The notes below the pieces were generated by a model. The model was not told the origin of the DNA. It saw only the letters and a program-made list of their open reading frames with translations, and searched no databases. A program made the translations under genes and the position numbers. This document shows, in pieces, positions 1 to 9,045 of a DNA stretch of 37,363 bases (the stretch's first letter is position 1; the number at the start of each line of letters is the position of its first letter). Origin of the DNA: Acidobacteriota bacterium (GTDB lineage: Bacteria > Acidobacteriota > Vicinamibacteria > Vicinamibacterales > CAVVIG01); the NCBI GenBank assembly GCA_003222395.1, contig QHWB01000070.1, forward strand, positions 1-37,363. Reading direction: 5' to 3'.

Positions 1-2023
1 CGATCCGCAGTTCTGGCTCGACTACTTCACGCGGATCCACGCAGACGCCGCCTGCCTGAGCGCCGGCGGCGTCGTCGCGTACTACCCGACCGCGGTCCCG
101 CTGCATCACCGAAGCGCCTGGATGGGCGATGCGGATCCGTTCGGTCAGCTCTTCGAAGGATGCCGTCGCCGGAACATGGTCGTCATCGCGCGCACCGACC
201 CGCACGCCGCGCATCAGAACGTGTACGACGCGCATCCTGATTGGATCGCCGTCGACGCGAGCGGAGAGAAACGCCGCCACTGGGCGTCCCCTGAGTTGTG
301 GGTGACGTGCGCGCTCGGTCCGTACAACTTCGAGTTCATGACCGCGGTTCACAAAGAGATCGCGTCGCGCTACCGCGTCGACGGCATCTTCGGCAACCGG
401 TGGTCGGGATCGGGCATGTGCTACTGCGAGCACTGCCAGCGTAATTTCCATTCGGCGGCCGGTCTCGATCTGCCGCGGACGACCGATCCGAGGGATCGCG
501 CGCGCCGAGCCTATCTCGCGTGGCAGGAACAGCGGCTCTTCGATCTGTGGCGACTGTGGGATCGCGAGATCCGCGCGATCAACCCGCGCGCGCGGTTCAT
601 CGCCAACGCCGGCGGCGGCGCGCTCAGCCCGCTCGACATGAAGACCGTCGGCGAGATCGCGGACATCCTTTTTGCGGATCGTCAGGCGCGGCGCGGGCTG
701 ATGCCGATCTGGGCGAACGGCAAGAGCGCGAAGGAATACCGCGCCGTGCTCGGCTCGAAACCGGTCGGCGGCATTTTCAGCGTCGGCATCGAAGAGCCGT
801 ATCGCTGGAAGGATTCGGTGCAGGGCGAGGCCGAGCTGCGGATGTGGGTCGCCGAGGGTACCGCCAACGGGATGCGGCCCTGGTTCACGAAATTCTCCGG
901 CGAGCTGTACGACCAGCGATGGCTGCCGATGGTCGAGAAGATTTACGCGTGGCACCACCGCGTCGAGCCCTACCTGCGCAACGAGCGGCCGCTGGCGCGC
1001 GTCGGCCTCGTCTACTCGCAGCAGACCGCGACGTTCTACGGCGGTGACCGCGCGCGCGAACGGGTCGAAGATCACGCGCTCGGGTTCTATCACGCGCTCA
1101 TCGAGGCTCGCGTCCCCTTCGAGATGGTGCACGATCGCCTGCTCGACCGGCAGCGGCTCGAGCCGTTCAAGCTGCTGATCCTGCCCAACGTCGCGTGCCT
1201 CTCGGACCAGCAGTGCGATCAGCTGCGCGCGTTCGTCGCCGGCGGCGGCGGCATTGTCGCGACGTTCGAGACGTCGCTGTACGACGAGGCCGGCGCCCCT
1301 CGCGCCGACTTCGGCCTGTCGGATCTGTTCGGTGCGCGTCGCGCTGGGCCGGTCGAAGGACCGATGCACAATTCGTATCTGCGCCTGCAGCATGCCGGCG
1401 CGTCTGTACCGCGCCATCCGCTGCTCGCGGGCTTCGACGGCGTGCCACGGATCATCAACGGCGTCTGGCGCGTGCCGGTCACGTCAGCCGCGCCGGTCTT
1501 CTCCGCGCCGCTGACGCTGATTCCTTCGTATCCCGATCTGCCGATGGAGATGGTCTACCCGCGCGGCGAACGGCCCGATCTCCCGCAACTGTTCCCGCGC
1601 GAGATCGGCCGCGGGCGCGTCGTCTATTTCCCGTGGGATATCGATCGAGTGTTCTGGGAAGTGCTGTCCGCCGATCACGGCCGGCTGATTGCGAACGCGC
1701 TCGAGTGGGCGACCAGCGAGGAGCGGCCGGTAGCCGTCTCCGGTCCCGGTATCCTCGACGTGACGATCTGGCGACAGAAGGCGTCGATGACCGTGCATCT
1801 CGTCAACCTGACGAACCCGATGATGATGAAAGGCCCTGTTCGCGAGCTGCTGCCAATCGGCGAGCAGCGAGTCCGCGTGCGGATTCCGGAGCGCGAATCG
1901 GTCGCGCGCGTGCATCTGCTCGTCGCCGACCAGACGCCGCGCGTGGAAGCGTCAGCTGGATACGTCGACGTCACCGTGCCGGTGATTACCGACCACGAAG
2001 TCGTCGCGATCGATTTGCGTTAA
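1..2023 (+). CDS. GH42/GHL6-like putative glycoside hydrolase, 5' truncated by window edge
   Basis: The reading frame is open from base 2, and the residues before the first ATG (122) align with the paralogue at 2787-4976 (shared 'GG(V/I)VA(Y/F)YPT' and 'HHRS'), so the true start lies outside the window. The N-terminal part is a TIM-barrel of the GHL6/GH42 type. It contains a Cys at 308-310 and a C-x-C-x2-C cluster at 419-436, matching the zinc-binding cysteines known in GH42 beta-galactosidases. From about 1165 onward the pattern LLILPNV...L..FV..GGGIVATFETSLYDE is typical of the GH42 trimerisation (GATase-like) domain. A C-terminal beta-rich segment follows and ends in 'TDHEVVAIDL', also conserved in the paralogue. 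Substrate is unknown. The position equivalent to the GH42 Asn-Glu acid/base reads Asn-Arg, so classical catalysis is uncertain. Confidence 0.85.
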   Translation, partial: DPQFWLDYFTRIHADAACLSAGGVVAYYPTAVPLHHRSAWMGDADPFGQLFEGCRRRNMVVIARTDPHAAHQNVYDAHPDWIAVDASGEKRRHWASPELWVTCALGPYNFEFMTAVHKEIASRYRVDGIFGNRWSGSGMCYCEHCQRNFHSAAGLDLPRTTDPRDRARRAYLAWQEQRLFDLWRLWDREIRAINPRARFIANAGGGALSPLDMKTVGEIADILFADRQARRGLMPIWANGKSAKEYRAVLGSKPVGGIFSVGIEEPYRWKDSVQGEAELRMWVAEGTANGMRPWFTKFSGELYDQRWLPMVEKIYAWHHRVEPYLRNERPLARVGLVYSQQTATFYGGDRARERVEDHALGFYHALIEARVPFEMVHDRLLDRQRLEPFKLLILPNVACLSDQQCDQLRAFVAGGGGIVATFETSLYDEAGAPRADFGLSDLFGARRAGPVEGPMHNSYLRLQHAGASVPRHPLLAGFDGVPRIINGVWRVPVTSAAPVFSAPLTLIPSYPDLPMEMVYPRGERPDLPQLFPREIGRGRVVYFPWDIDRVFWEVLSADHGRLIANALEWATSEERPVAVSGPGILDVTIWRQKASMTVHLVNLTNPMMMKGPVRELLPIGEQRVRVRIPERESVARVHLLVADQTPRVEASAGYVDVTVPVITDHEVVAIDLR

Positions 2024-2100
2024 CGTCGCTTGTTCGTGGCTTCATGTTCGCGGTCGCGTTCGAGTCCATGTCCTCCGTGCAGGCGCAACTGAGGTGTTTG

Positions 2101-2730
2101 ATGAAGCAACACCACGCACGGCTCTGCAGCGCGGCCGGCCTCGTCATCGTCCTCAACGCCGCCACGACCAGCACAATCGCCGGTCAGCAGCCGCCATCGC
2201 CTGATCCTCCGGTGCAGGGACAGCGGCTCGAAGCGCGCGATGGCGACACGGTAATCCTGGAAGGCGACGCGCGCGTGAACATCGTCCGGCGGCGTGACGG
2301 GCACGTCCGCGCGCTGTTCAACCAGGCGCAGCAGCGGCTGATACTGCTTGTGAGCTATGCCGCAGATGCCGGAACGGTCCGGCAAGTCGTCGACGAGACG
2401 TTCACGTTCCACGCGCTGAACGGCGAGTGGCCACTCGGTGCTCGATGGGAAGGCGATGCCGTTCTCGATCAGTACTCTATGTATGTCGCCCGCGGCCTGC
2501 CGTCCGGCATCGGGTTCACATCGCCTCTCGGCACAGTGCAGCTCTTCGATCGCGTCGACCAGCAGCAGTTGTTCGCCGATCCCGGTGCCGTGGCCGTGCT
2601 CTTCTACCGTGCGTTCGGAGGTGGTGGCGGCGGCGGCCAGTCGTTCGATGACGCTGAACAGGTGCAGATTGCGATGGCGACTCGCAACGCCGGCGCGAAC
2701 GCGCAGCTTCCAGCCGGCGGCCAGTGTTGA
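2101..2730 (+). CDS. Small secreted protein of unknown function
   Basis: A 209-residue protein. I chose the ATG at 2101 because it directly precedes a signal peptide (basic KQHHAR, then a hydrophobic stretch, then A-rich 'TIAG' cleavage region) and has a GAGG motif about 7 bases upstream. An in-frame ATG at 2044 would add an unlikely leader. The mature part begins with a proline-rich spacer (QQPPSPDPP) and continues as a mixed alpha/beta sequence. Near the C terminus is a run of eight glycines at about 2620-2640, followed by 'QSFDDAEQVQIAMATRNAG'. I recognise no family. It sits between two paralogous glycosidase-like genes on the same strand, so it may be co-transcribed, but nothing in its sequence shows a link to sugars. 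Confidence 0.65.
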   Translation: MKQHHARLCSAAGLVIVLNAATTSTIAGQQPPSPDPPVQGQRLEARDGDTVILEGDARVNIVRRRDGHVRALFNQAQQRLILLVSYAADAGTVRQVVDETFTFHALNGEWPLGARWEGDAVLDQYSMYVARGLPSGIGFTSPLGTVQLFDRVDQQQLFADPGAVAVLFYRAFGGGGGGGQSFDDAEQVQIAMATRNAGANAQLPAGGQC

Positions 2731-2786
2731 ATGGCAGGCCGGTTCCGATCGTCATGACGACGCCGGTCTCGTTTCCATGAACGGCC

Positions 2787-4976
2787 ATGATTACACGCCG
2801 CGAATTTCTTACGGCATCGTCGGGATCGCTGATCGTCGCGGCGGTCGGTTCGCGTAACGCGGCCGCTGCCGAGCGTCCGTGGTACGCGACGATGCGGCGC
2901 TGCGGCCAGCTGAATCTCAACGAACGCGATCCGCTCACGCTCGACGTGGCCGCTTGGATCGACTACTGGTCGTCGCTGAAGCTCGACGCCCTGCTCCTCA
3001 ACGGCGGCGGCATCGTCGCGTTCTATCCGACCGACGTGCGCTATCACCACCGCAGCGAGTTCCTCGGATCGCGCGATCTGTTCGGCGAGCTGGCGGCTGC
3101 GACGAAATCGCGAAACATGCGTCTGGTCGCGCGCATGGACTGCAACTACGCGTACGGGGACGCGCTGAATGCCCATCCCGAATGGTTCGAGCGCAATCGC
3201 GACGGATCGCCGCGCCCGCACAACGAATCGACGTGGCTGTACAAGACGTGCATGTTCGGCCCGTATTTCACCGATCAGATGCCGGCGATCTATCGCGAGC
3301 TCAACGGGCGATATCCGATCGACGGCTTTTTCACCAATGGCTGGCCGAGCACCGGCGATCTCGCTGTCTGTCACTGCGAGCGCTGCCACAAGGTGTACCG
3401 CGAGCAGGTCGGCGGTGTGCCGCCCGACCGCACCGATGCGACCAGTCCCCTGTATCGCAAGTACTACGACGCCTACATGAATCGCGTCCTCGACGTGTGG
3501 CGGCGCTGGCAGGCGTCGGTCACCGAGGCACGGCCCGAATCGGTGTACGTCGGCAATCTCGGCGGCGGTATTCGAACCGTCAAGAACGTGAAGCGCCTCG
3601 GCGAGGTGGCGCGCTGGTTCAACGCGGATCACCAGGGGCGCGGCGGCGACACGGTAATCTGGGACTGCGCGCAGCAGGGGCGCGTCGCGCGCGCGGTGAT
3701 GGAAGACCGCACGGTCACCAACGTCACCGGCGCGTACAGCAACAGCCGGCCGACATGGCGTCACGTGGCGAAGGCGCCGGCCGAGACGACGATGTGGATG
3801 GCGCAGACGGCGGCGAGCGGCATGGTACCGTGGTTCCACTGGCTCGGCGGCGCGCCCGAAGACACCCGATGGAAGGAAGTGGGACGAGACTTCTTCGCCT
3901 GGCTCGCCGCGAACGAGCCGCACTTCCGCAACACGCGGTCGGTGGCCGACGTCGCGGTCCTGTACCCGCAGCGGACGATTGCTTTCTATCGATCGGGCAG
4001 CGGACCGAGGGACTGGCGCGGCGCAGAGCGCGCGCAGACGGCGGAATACCTGCAAGGACTGTATTATGCGCTGCTCGAAGGACGATTCTTCTTCGACTTC
4101 GTTCACGAAGACGACCTGCGGACGGAGACGCTCAGCCGGTATCGCGCGCTGCTGATTCCGAACGCGGCGTACGTATCGGATCAGCACTGCCGGCAGATTC
4201 GCGATTACGTCAGCGGCGGCGGATCGCTGCTCGCGACGTTCGAGACCTCGCTCTACAGCGAATGGGGCGATCGGCGATCCGATTTCGCGCTGGCCGATCT
4301 GTTCGGCGCGAGCGCCGACGGAGACACGATCGGTCCGCTCGGCAACAGCTACATGCGGATCGAGCGGCGCCATGCGACGCTCACCGGCTTCGAGGGGACG
4401 GCGCTGCTGCCCGGACCTGAAAACCGGGTGCCGCTGCGCGAGACCGCCGCCGGCGACGCGGTCTCGCTGACGGTGGTGCCGTACTACCCCGCATTCCCAC
4501 CCGAGATGGTGTTTCCGCGCACGCCGCGCACCAATCAACCGGCAGCGCTGTTCCACGATCGCAGTCGATCGCGCGTCGCGTACTTCGCGGGCGACGTCGA
4601 GCGCACGTTCTGGCGCTCGGGCAATCCCGATCTCGGTCTGCTGCTCCAGAACACGGTCCGCTGGCTGCGCGGCGATACGCGGCCGCTGGTCTCGCTCGAC
4701 GGCGACGGCATCGTCGAGACGTTCGCCTGGGAAACCGAACCTGGGTACGCGCTGCACATCCTCAACTACACGAATCCGAACATGACGCGTGGATTCATCC
4801 GCCGCTTCTACGCGATCGGCGCGCAGAAGGCGGCCTTCACGGTGTCACGCGGACGGCGGATCGCCGCGGTCCGCGCGCTGCGGACGGCGCGCGCGCTCCC
4901 CTTCTCGCAGGACGGCGACCTCGTCCGCTTCGAGGTGCCGTCGGTGACCGACTACGAAGTGATCGCGCTCACCTGA
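2787..4976 (+). CDS. Tat-exported GH42/GHL6-like putative glycoside hydrolase
   Basis: A 729-residue paralogue of the truncated gene at the window start. The N terminus (ITRREFLTASSG, then a hydrophobic run and AAAA) is a twin-arginine signal, so it should act outside the cytoplasm. Residues about 30-400 form a TIM-barrel of the GHL6/GH42 type. C155 plus C195-x-C197-x2-C200 correspond to the four-cysteine zinc site of GH42 enzymes. Residues about 450-560 resemble the beta-galactosidase trimerisation domain (LLIPNAAYVSDQHC, GGGSLLATFETSLYSE). The residue after the barrel Asn (TNGW) is Gly where GH42 has the acid/base Glu, so activity cannot be assumed. The stop is followed 14 bases later by the next gene, so the two are probably co-transcribed. 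Alternative reading: a carbohydrate-binding or inactive barrel. Confidence 0.88.
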   Translation: MITRREFLTASSGSLIVAAVGSRNAAAAERPWYATMRRCGQLNLNERDPLTLDVAAWIDYWSSLKLDALLLNGGGIVAFYPTDVRYHHRSEFLGSRDLFGELAAATKSRNMRLVARMDCNYAYGDALNAHPEWFERNRDGSPRPHNESTWLYKTCMFGPYFTDQMPAIYRELNGRYPIDGFFTNGWPSTGDLAVCHCERCHKVYREQVGGVPPDRTDATSPLYRKYYDAYMNRVLDVWRRWQASVTEARPESVYVGNLGGGIRTVKNVKRLGEVARWFNADHQGRGGDTVIWDCAQQGRVARAVMEDRTVTNVTGAYSNSRPTWRHVAKAPAETTMWMAQTAASGMVPWFHWLGGAPEDTRWKEVGRDFFAWLAANEPHFRNTRSVADVAVLYPQRTIAFYRSGSGPRDWRGAERAQTAEYLQGLYYALLEGRFFFDFVHEDDLRTETLSRYRALLIPNAAYVSDQHCRQIRDYVSGGGSLLATFETSLYSEWGDRRSDFALADLFGASADGDTIGPLGNSYMRIERRHATLTGFEGTALLPGPENRVPLRETAAGDAVSLTVVPYYPAFPPEMVFPRTPRTNQPAALFHDRSRSRVAYFAGDVERTFWRSGNPDLGLLLQNTVRWLRGDTRPLVSLDGDGIVETFAWETEPGYALHILNYTNPNMTRGFIRRFYAIGAQKAAFTVSRGRRIAAVRALRTARALPFSQDGDLVRFEVPSVTDYEVIALT

Positions 4977-4990
4977 TCGCTGGAGGACCT

Positions 4991-6463
4991 ATGGATCGGC
5001 GCGCATTTCTCGAGAGCTCGTTGCTGACGGCCGGCGCGGCCGCGCTCGGCCGATGGACGCCGCTTGCCGCCGCGGAGCCCGCGATGATCGGCATCCAGGT
5101 CGGCGCGGTGTCGTTCGTCGACGAAGGCACCGAGAAAGTGCTCGACGGCTTCCGCGAGATGGCGGCGATCAACACGCTGTTCCTCGCGACGTTCACGTAC
5201 GGACGCGGCATCGCGGGCCGTCAGCCGCGCGGCAACCCTCTGCCCGATCACGGCAGGCAGGAATACGACGACAACTACCACGGCGGCAACTTCGCGACGC
5301 CGCATCCGCAGTTCTATCGCAACACGACGATCGCGCCCGAGAAGGCGCCGGACCATCCCGGCTACGACGTGATCGCCGACGTGCTGCCGGCCGCGCATCG
5401 GCGCAGCATGAAAGTGATCTGCTGGTTCGAGGACGTCTTCAACAAGGATGTGCCTGGCCTTGACAAAGCGGTCGAAGTCGACGTGCACGGCAAGCCGACG
5501 GCCCGCGTCTGCATGCGCAACCCGAATACGCGCAGCTTCTGGCTCGGTCTCGTCGAGGATTATCTGCGGTCCTACGACGTCGACGGCTTGATGTGGGGCA
5601 GCGAGCGGCAGGGTCCGCTCGACAACGCGATCGGCGCGAACCACGGCGGACGCGCGAACCCGGCATCGGTCGGCTGTTTCTGCCCGCACTGTCTGGACGC
5701 GGCGCGCAAAGCCGGCATCGATGCGGATCGCGCGCGCAAGGGATACATCGCGCTCGAAACGTGGGTGAACGCGATGCGCGCCGGCCAACGGCCGACCGAC
5801 GGCGCATTCGTCACGTTCTGGCGGACTCTCGTCGAGTATCCCGAAGTGCTCGCCTGGGAGCGGCTCTGGAACGAAGCGCTGCGCGACACCTACCGCGACA
5901 TGTACGGCAAGGCGCACGAGGTTCGGCCCGCCAAGGGGATCGGCTGGCACATCTGGCACAACAACTCGTTCTCGCCGTTCTATCGCGCCGAGCAGGACTA
6001 CGCGGCTTTCAGCGGCTACTCGGACTTTCTGAAAGTCGTCATGTACAACAACTCGGGCGGTCCGCGCATGGCGCAGTACGTCCGCAACGTCAACTCCACG
6101 CTGTTCGCCGATCTGACGCCCGAGCAGACGCTCGAGCTGACGTACAGTCTGCAGCATTACGGAGACGAGAAGCCGCTCGATCGCATCCCGCAGGAAGGTT
6201 TGTCGGCCGACTACGTGCGCCGCGAGACCCGCCGCGCGGTCGCCGGCGTGTCGTCGAAGGTGAAGATCTGGCCCGGCATCGACATCGACATTCCGACCGG
6301 GCCGAAAGAAAAGAAGACGCAGCCCGACGACGTGTATCAGGCGGTGAAGGCGGCGTTCGACGGCGGCGCGCACGGCGTCCTGCTGTCGCGCAAGTACTCC
6401 GAGATGCCGCTGGCGAACCTGCGCGCAGCGGGCCGTGCAGTCCGCGAGTTGAAAGTGGGCTAG
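4991..6463 (+). CDS. Tat-exported TIM-barrel protein, putative glycoside hydrolase
   Basis: 490 residues. The start is supported by GGAGG six bases before the ATG (4981-4985). DRRAFLESSLLTAGAAALG is a Tat signal. The rest reads as a single large TIM-barrel: early 'IGIQVGAVSF', a long loop rich in His/Tyr/Asn (about residues 75-110), 'SYDVDGLMWGSERQG' and, near the end, 'GAHGVLLSRKYSEMPLANL'. It has C174 and C229-x-C231-x2-C234, the same cluster seen in the two preceding proteins, but no trimerisation domain. E202 in WGSER lies near the place where clan-A enzymes carry the acid/base. Hypothetical proteins of this type sit beside sugar oxidoreductases in Acidobacteriota and Planctomycetota. The exact substrate is unknown. 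Confidence 0.82.
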   Translation: MDRRAFLESSLLTAGAAALGRWTPLAAAEPAMIGIQVGAVSFVDEGTEKVLDGFREMAAINTLFLATFTYGRGIAGRQPRGNPLPDHGRQEYDDNYHGGNFATPHPQFYRNTTIAPEKAPDHPGYDVIADVLPAAHRRSMKVICWFEDVFNKDVPGLDKAVEVDVHGKPTARVCMRNPNTRSFWLGLVEDYLRSYDVDGLMWGSERQGPLDNAIGANHGGRANPASVGCFCPHCLDAARKAGIDADRARKGYIALETWVNAMRAGQRPTDGAFVTFWRTLVEYPEVLAWERLWNEALRDTYRDMYGKAHEVRPAKGIGWHIWHNNSFSPFYRAEQDYAAFSGYSDFLKVVMYNNSGGPRMAQYVRNVNSTLFADLTPEQTLELTYSLQHYGDEKPLDRIPQEGLSADYVRRETRRAVAGVSSKVKIWPGIDIDIPTGPKEKKTQPDDVYQAVKAAFDGGAHGVLLSRKYSEMPLANLRAAGRAVRELKVG

Positions 6464-6489
6464 GCGAACCAGCGCCGATCAGGTTCGCC
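6463..6489. terminator. Hairpin between convergent genes
   Basis: GGCGAACC (6463-6470) is the exact reverse complement of GGTTCGCC (6482-6489), giving an 8-bp stem with an 11-base loop that begins at the stop codon of the TIM-barrel gene. It lies in the 68-base gap between convergent genes, where a bidirectional terminator is expected. There is no T-run on either side, so this is not a classical intrinsic terminator. Confidence 0.4.
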
Positions 6490-6531
6490 GGGCGGCCTCG
6501 CGCAGAGCCCGCCCGGTTAGCCTCGCTCAGT

Positions 6532-7554
6532 CTACTGACACGGCGTGTGAAGCTGAATGTTTCCGCCACTCAGGAAACCGATCGCGCTGTAGCCGGTCGA
6601 CAGGGTCAGACTGAACGTGTCGTCGCGACCGGGCTCCCCGTTGTCAGCGACATCCGCCCGGTAAGTGCCAGGCGTTCCGTCGATGTCGGCAGTGCCTTCG
6701 ATGTGGCGCGTCGTGGGGCCGGTCACGCTGTACGCCGTCACGCCGGTTCCTTTCACACGCGGCCCGTTGGCGTGATCGATGTACTGGAGATGCCCCCAGA
6801 AGGCTCCGTTCTTGATCCCACCCGCGACTGCGAAATTTGCCCTTGCGCCGGACGGTGAAATCGATCCGCCACCGGTCACAAAATCGGACCCGGGGCATGG
6901 CGGCGGAGGTGGCGGAGCAGGACAGGCAATATCGGCGTGTGCCGACGCGATGATCACGTCAGCGACGCCCGGCACGGTCACATGAAGCGCGTTGACGGTG
7001 ATGTCGCCAGTGCTGTTGCTCTTCTGCTCGTTGATAATGACCTGGCCGGCACCTAATGGCAGCGCGACGGTCTGGTTTGGTTCGCCACTCACGACGATTG
7101 ACTGGCCGTTGATGGCGAGTCCCACCAGCTCGGAGCTTCCGCTGGCAGACGCGCCTCCGGGCCCGCACACCGCCGTCGCGCGCGCCATCAGAAAGTCGGC
7201 TCCGATCGTATTGCCACCCGCTGTCAGGGCGAGGGCGGCCACCGACGCTTCAGAGCGACTGCGATCGCCCTGGCCCACCGTCGAAGCGTGAGCGACTTCA
7301 GCCGTCACCAGGTTCGGTTCGTTCACCTCCAGCAGAGAAGCTTCCCGGGCTCCTCCCGATTGCGGGAGCGCTCCCGTGTCCGACACGACGATCGTCATGC
7401 CGGTCAGCGGCAGCGTGGCGCGCACGACGGTCGCCTGCCCGCTGAAAATCGCGCCGGAGTCGGCGCGGAGCGCGGCCGGGCCCACCGAGAGTCCGGCCAG
7501 CAACAGGAAGAACACAACCATGAGCCATCGCCGCCGCACAGTGTGTACTCTCAT
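6532..7554 (-). CDS. Choice-of-anchor P / post-COAP-1-like secreted protein
   Basis: 340 residues. The ATG at 7554 is preferred over one six codons upstream because GAGGGGG lies just before it. The N terminus (RVHTVRRRW, then LMVVFFLLLAGLSVG and ALRADSG) is a signal peptide. The first domain (about residues 35-205, starting 'SGAIFSGQATVVRA') resembles the choice-of-anchor P domain. It is followed by a proline spacer (six consecutive Pro) and a 'CPGSDFVTGGGSISPSGARANFAVAGG...GHLQYIDH' domain typical of post-COAP-1 modules, ending 'GGNIQLHTPCQ'. Such proteins are extracellular or surface-anchored and have no defined activity. The gene is alone on its strand, convergent with the glycosidase-like cluster and divergent from the AraC-type regulator. 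Confidence 0.8.
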   Translation of the reverse strand: MRVHTVRRRWLMVVFFLLLAGLSVGPAALRADSGAIFSGQATVVRATLPLTGMTIVVSDTGALPQSGGAREASLLEVNEPNLVTAEVAHASTVGQGDRSRSEASVAALALTAGGNTIGADFLMARATAVCGPGGASASGSSELVGLAINGQSIVVSGEPNQTVALPLGAGQVIINEQKSNSTGDITVNALHVTVPGVADVIIASAHADIACPAPPPPPPCPGSDFVTGGGSISPSGARANFAVAGGIKNGAFWGHLQYIDHANGPRVKGTGVTAYSVTGPTTRHIEGTADIDGTPGTYRADVADNGEPGRDDTFSLTLSTGYSAIGFLSGGNIQLHTPCQ

Positions 7555-8057
7555 ATCACCCCCTCGTAACAACGACGGGTGTCGACAGCAAACTGAAATC
7601 CGTATGTGATCTCAGTCGGGCAGATATGAGTTCCGGTTGCGAGAATTGTGGTGTCCGATCCGTCGTTGCGACTTCGCGCTGGTGCCGCCTGCCTCGAAAC
7701 CGCGCCGCGCGTCGTTTCCTTTCGTGACGTCCGCGATGTCACATCCGTTGATGAGATCCAAGGTCGGACACGTCGGCGTCGGTTTTCGTGACAGGCTCGC
7801 AAGACCAGACCCGGCTCACTGACGCGCGAGTCCGCCAACGCGCTTGTGTGGGCTCGATGTCGTGTCCATCAAGTCCGACACCGGTTAGCCTTAAGTGAAC
7901 TCGCGCGACGAACGTGACGCTGGTGATTCGATTCCATGCACGGCCGCCGACCCGCGGTACCGTCGTTGCTGTCTCAATCAGCCCCCGCCGAAATTCGGCA
8001 GTCGTGAAGAGGAGTTCGGTGCCTCCTCCGAATCGATCGGCCGATGCACACGTCGCT
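7555..8057. other. Divergent intergenic region
   Basis: About 500 bases between the surface-protein gene (-) and the regulator gene (+). I find no convincing coding frame: the open stretches here lack plausible starts and show no recognisable family. It should hold the promoters of both genes, and possibly a 5' extension of the regulator, whose start is uncertain. No strong -35/-10 pair or long palindrome stood out. Confidence 0.4.
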
Positions 8058-8771
8058 ATGCCTCGGCCTCTGATCAATCTGCCCGGCTTGGTTACTGCGG
8101 TGCGGCTCAAGACAGATCTGCTGCGTCACCTCTCGCGACGCTCCGCGGACGAGTGGCCGGAGCACATCAACCGGTTCATCGATGCGATCGCCGCATCAGA
8201 GCTCGAGGACGCGGTTGCGTTGGGAGTGTTGCTGGCCGATCTGACAGCGGAAATTCGAGTACTCCTGGGTCAGGACGCCGTCGCGCAGCCGCTCGATCGC
8301 GAGCAGCCAACCGGGTCACTCGACGCCTTGTCGAGGCGCGACGTTCTTGCGGAATTCCGAGTCGAGGTCGGCGAGCTGCTCGCCGGGCTGAGGCGTGCTC
8401 AGGAGCTCGCGTCGCCGCTGGTCGCGCGAATGCTCTCCTTCATCGAGGAGCGCTACGCCGAGCCACTCACGCTCGACGTCCTTGCCGCCGCATTGGGTCG
8501 ATCGAAGAGGTACCTGGCCACGCTGTTTCGCGATCAGACCGGCCAGACGGTTCACGGCTTCTTGACACAGGTGCGGGTGTACCACGCCGCTTCTCTGATT
8601 CGCGCTGGTGAGAAAATCGAAGCGATCAGTCTTCTCGTCGGGTATCGGAGCAAGAAGAATTTTTACCGCCAGTTCAAAGAGCAACTCGGCGTCACGCCGA
8701 CCGCCTACCGGAGCGCAGCCGTTGGCGTGATGCCGCCGCCCAGGGCCACCCTGCGACCGCCCCTCGCTTGA
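8058..8771 (+). CDS. AraC-family transcriptional regulator
   Basis: 237 residues from the ATG at 8058. The C-terminal ~100 residues (about 122-219) are a full AraC/XylS DNA-binding domain. The first helix-turn-helix lies around 'PLTLDVLAAALGRSKRYLATLF', and the second around 'IEAISLLVGYRSKKNFYRQFKEQLGVTPTAYR', whose ending matches the family signature. The N-terminal part is helical and not a recognisable cupin sensor. The start is ambiguous: a GTG at 8019 has GAGGAG four bases upstream (8008-8013), and the frame stays open to an ATG at 7914. Target genes are unknown. It is divergent from the secreted choice-of-anchor gene and close to the sugar genes, so either could be regulated. Confidence 0.85.
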   Translation: MPRPLINLPGLVTAVRLKTDLLRHLSRRSADEWPEHINRFIDAIAASELEDAVALGVLLADLTAEIRVLLGQDAVAQPLDREQPTGSLDALSRRDVLAEFRVEVGELLAGLRRAQELASPLVARMLSFIEERYAEPLTLDVLAAALGRSKRYLATLFRDQTGQTVHGFLTQVRVYHAASLIRAGEKIEAISLLVGYRSKKNFYRQFKEQLGVTPTAYRSAAVGVMPPPRATLRPPLA

Positions 8772-8863
8772 AACCCTCCCACTCGCCCTCCGCCGCGCGG
8801 GATGGACGACACACGTTGCGCTCCTCGCGGCGTCGCGCTACGCTCACCGGTTGGAGGTGCGCG

Positions 8864-9043
8864 ATGGCCAAACAGCTGCGCTGCGGCGATCTGATGCCCG
8901 GGTGCGACCGTGTGATCGAAGGCAAGGACGAAAAAGAAGTCATGGCCAAGGCGACCGAACACGCGCGGAACGATCACAACATCCGGACGATGACGCCCGA
9001 CCTCGAACAGAAGGTTCGGGGCGCGATCCACGAGAAACCGTAG
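8864..9043 (+). CDS. DUF1059 family small protein
   Basis: 59 residues. The start at 8864 is set by GGAGG at 8853-8857. The sequence begins 'MAKQLRCGDLMPGCDRVIEG', followed by 'KDEKEVMAKATEHARNDHN' and 'MTPDLEQKVRGAIHEK', which is the complete DUF1059 pattern (short cytosolic protein with two conserved Cys near the N terminus and an HA..DH motif). Function is not established for the family. It is convergent with the small membrane-protein gene, whose stop lies only two bases away. Confidence 0.85.
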   Translation: MAKQLRCGDLMPGCDRVIEGKDEKEVMAKATEHARNDHNIRTMTPDLEQKVRGAIHEKP

Positions 9044-9045
9044 CG

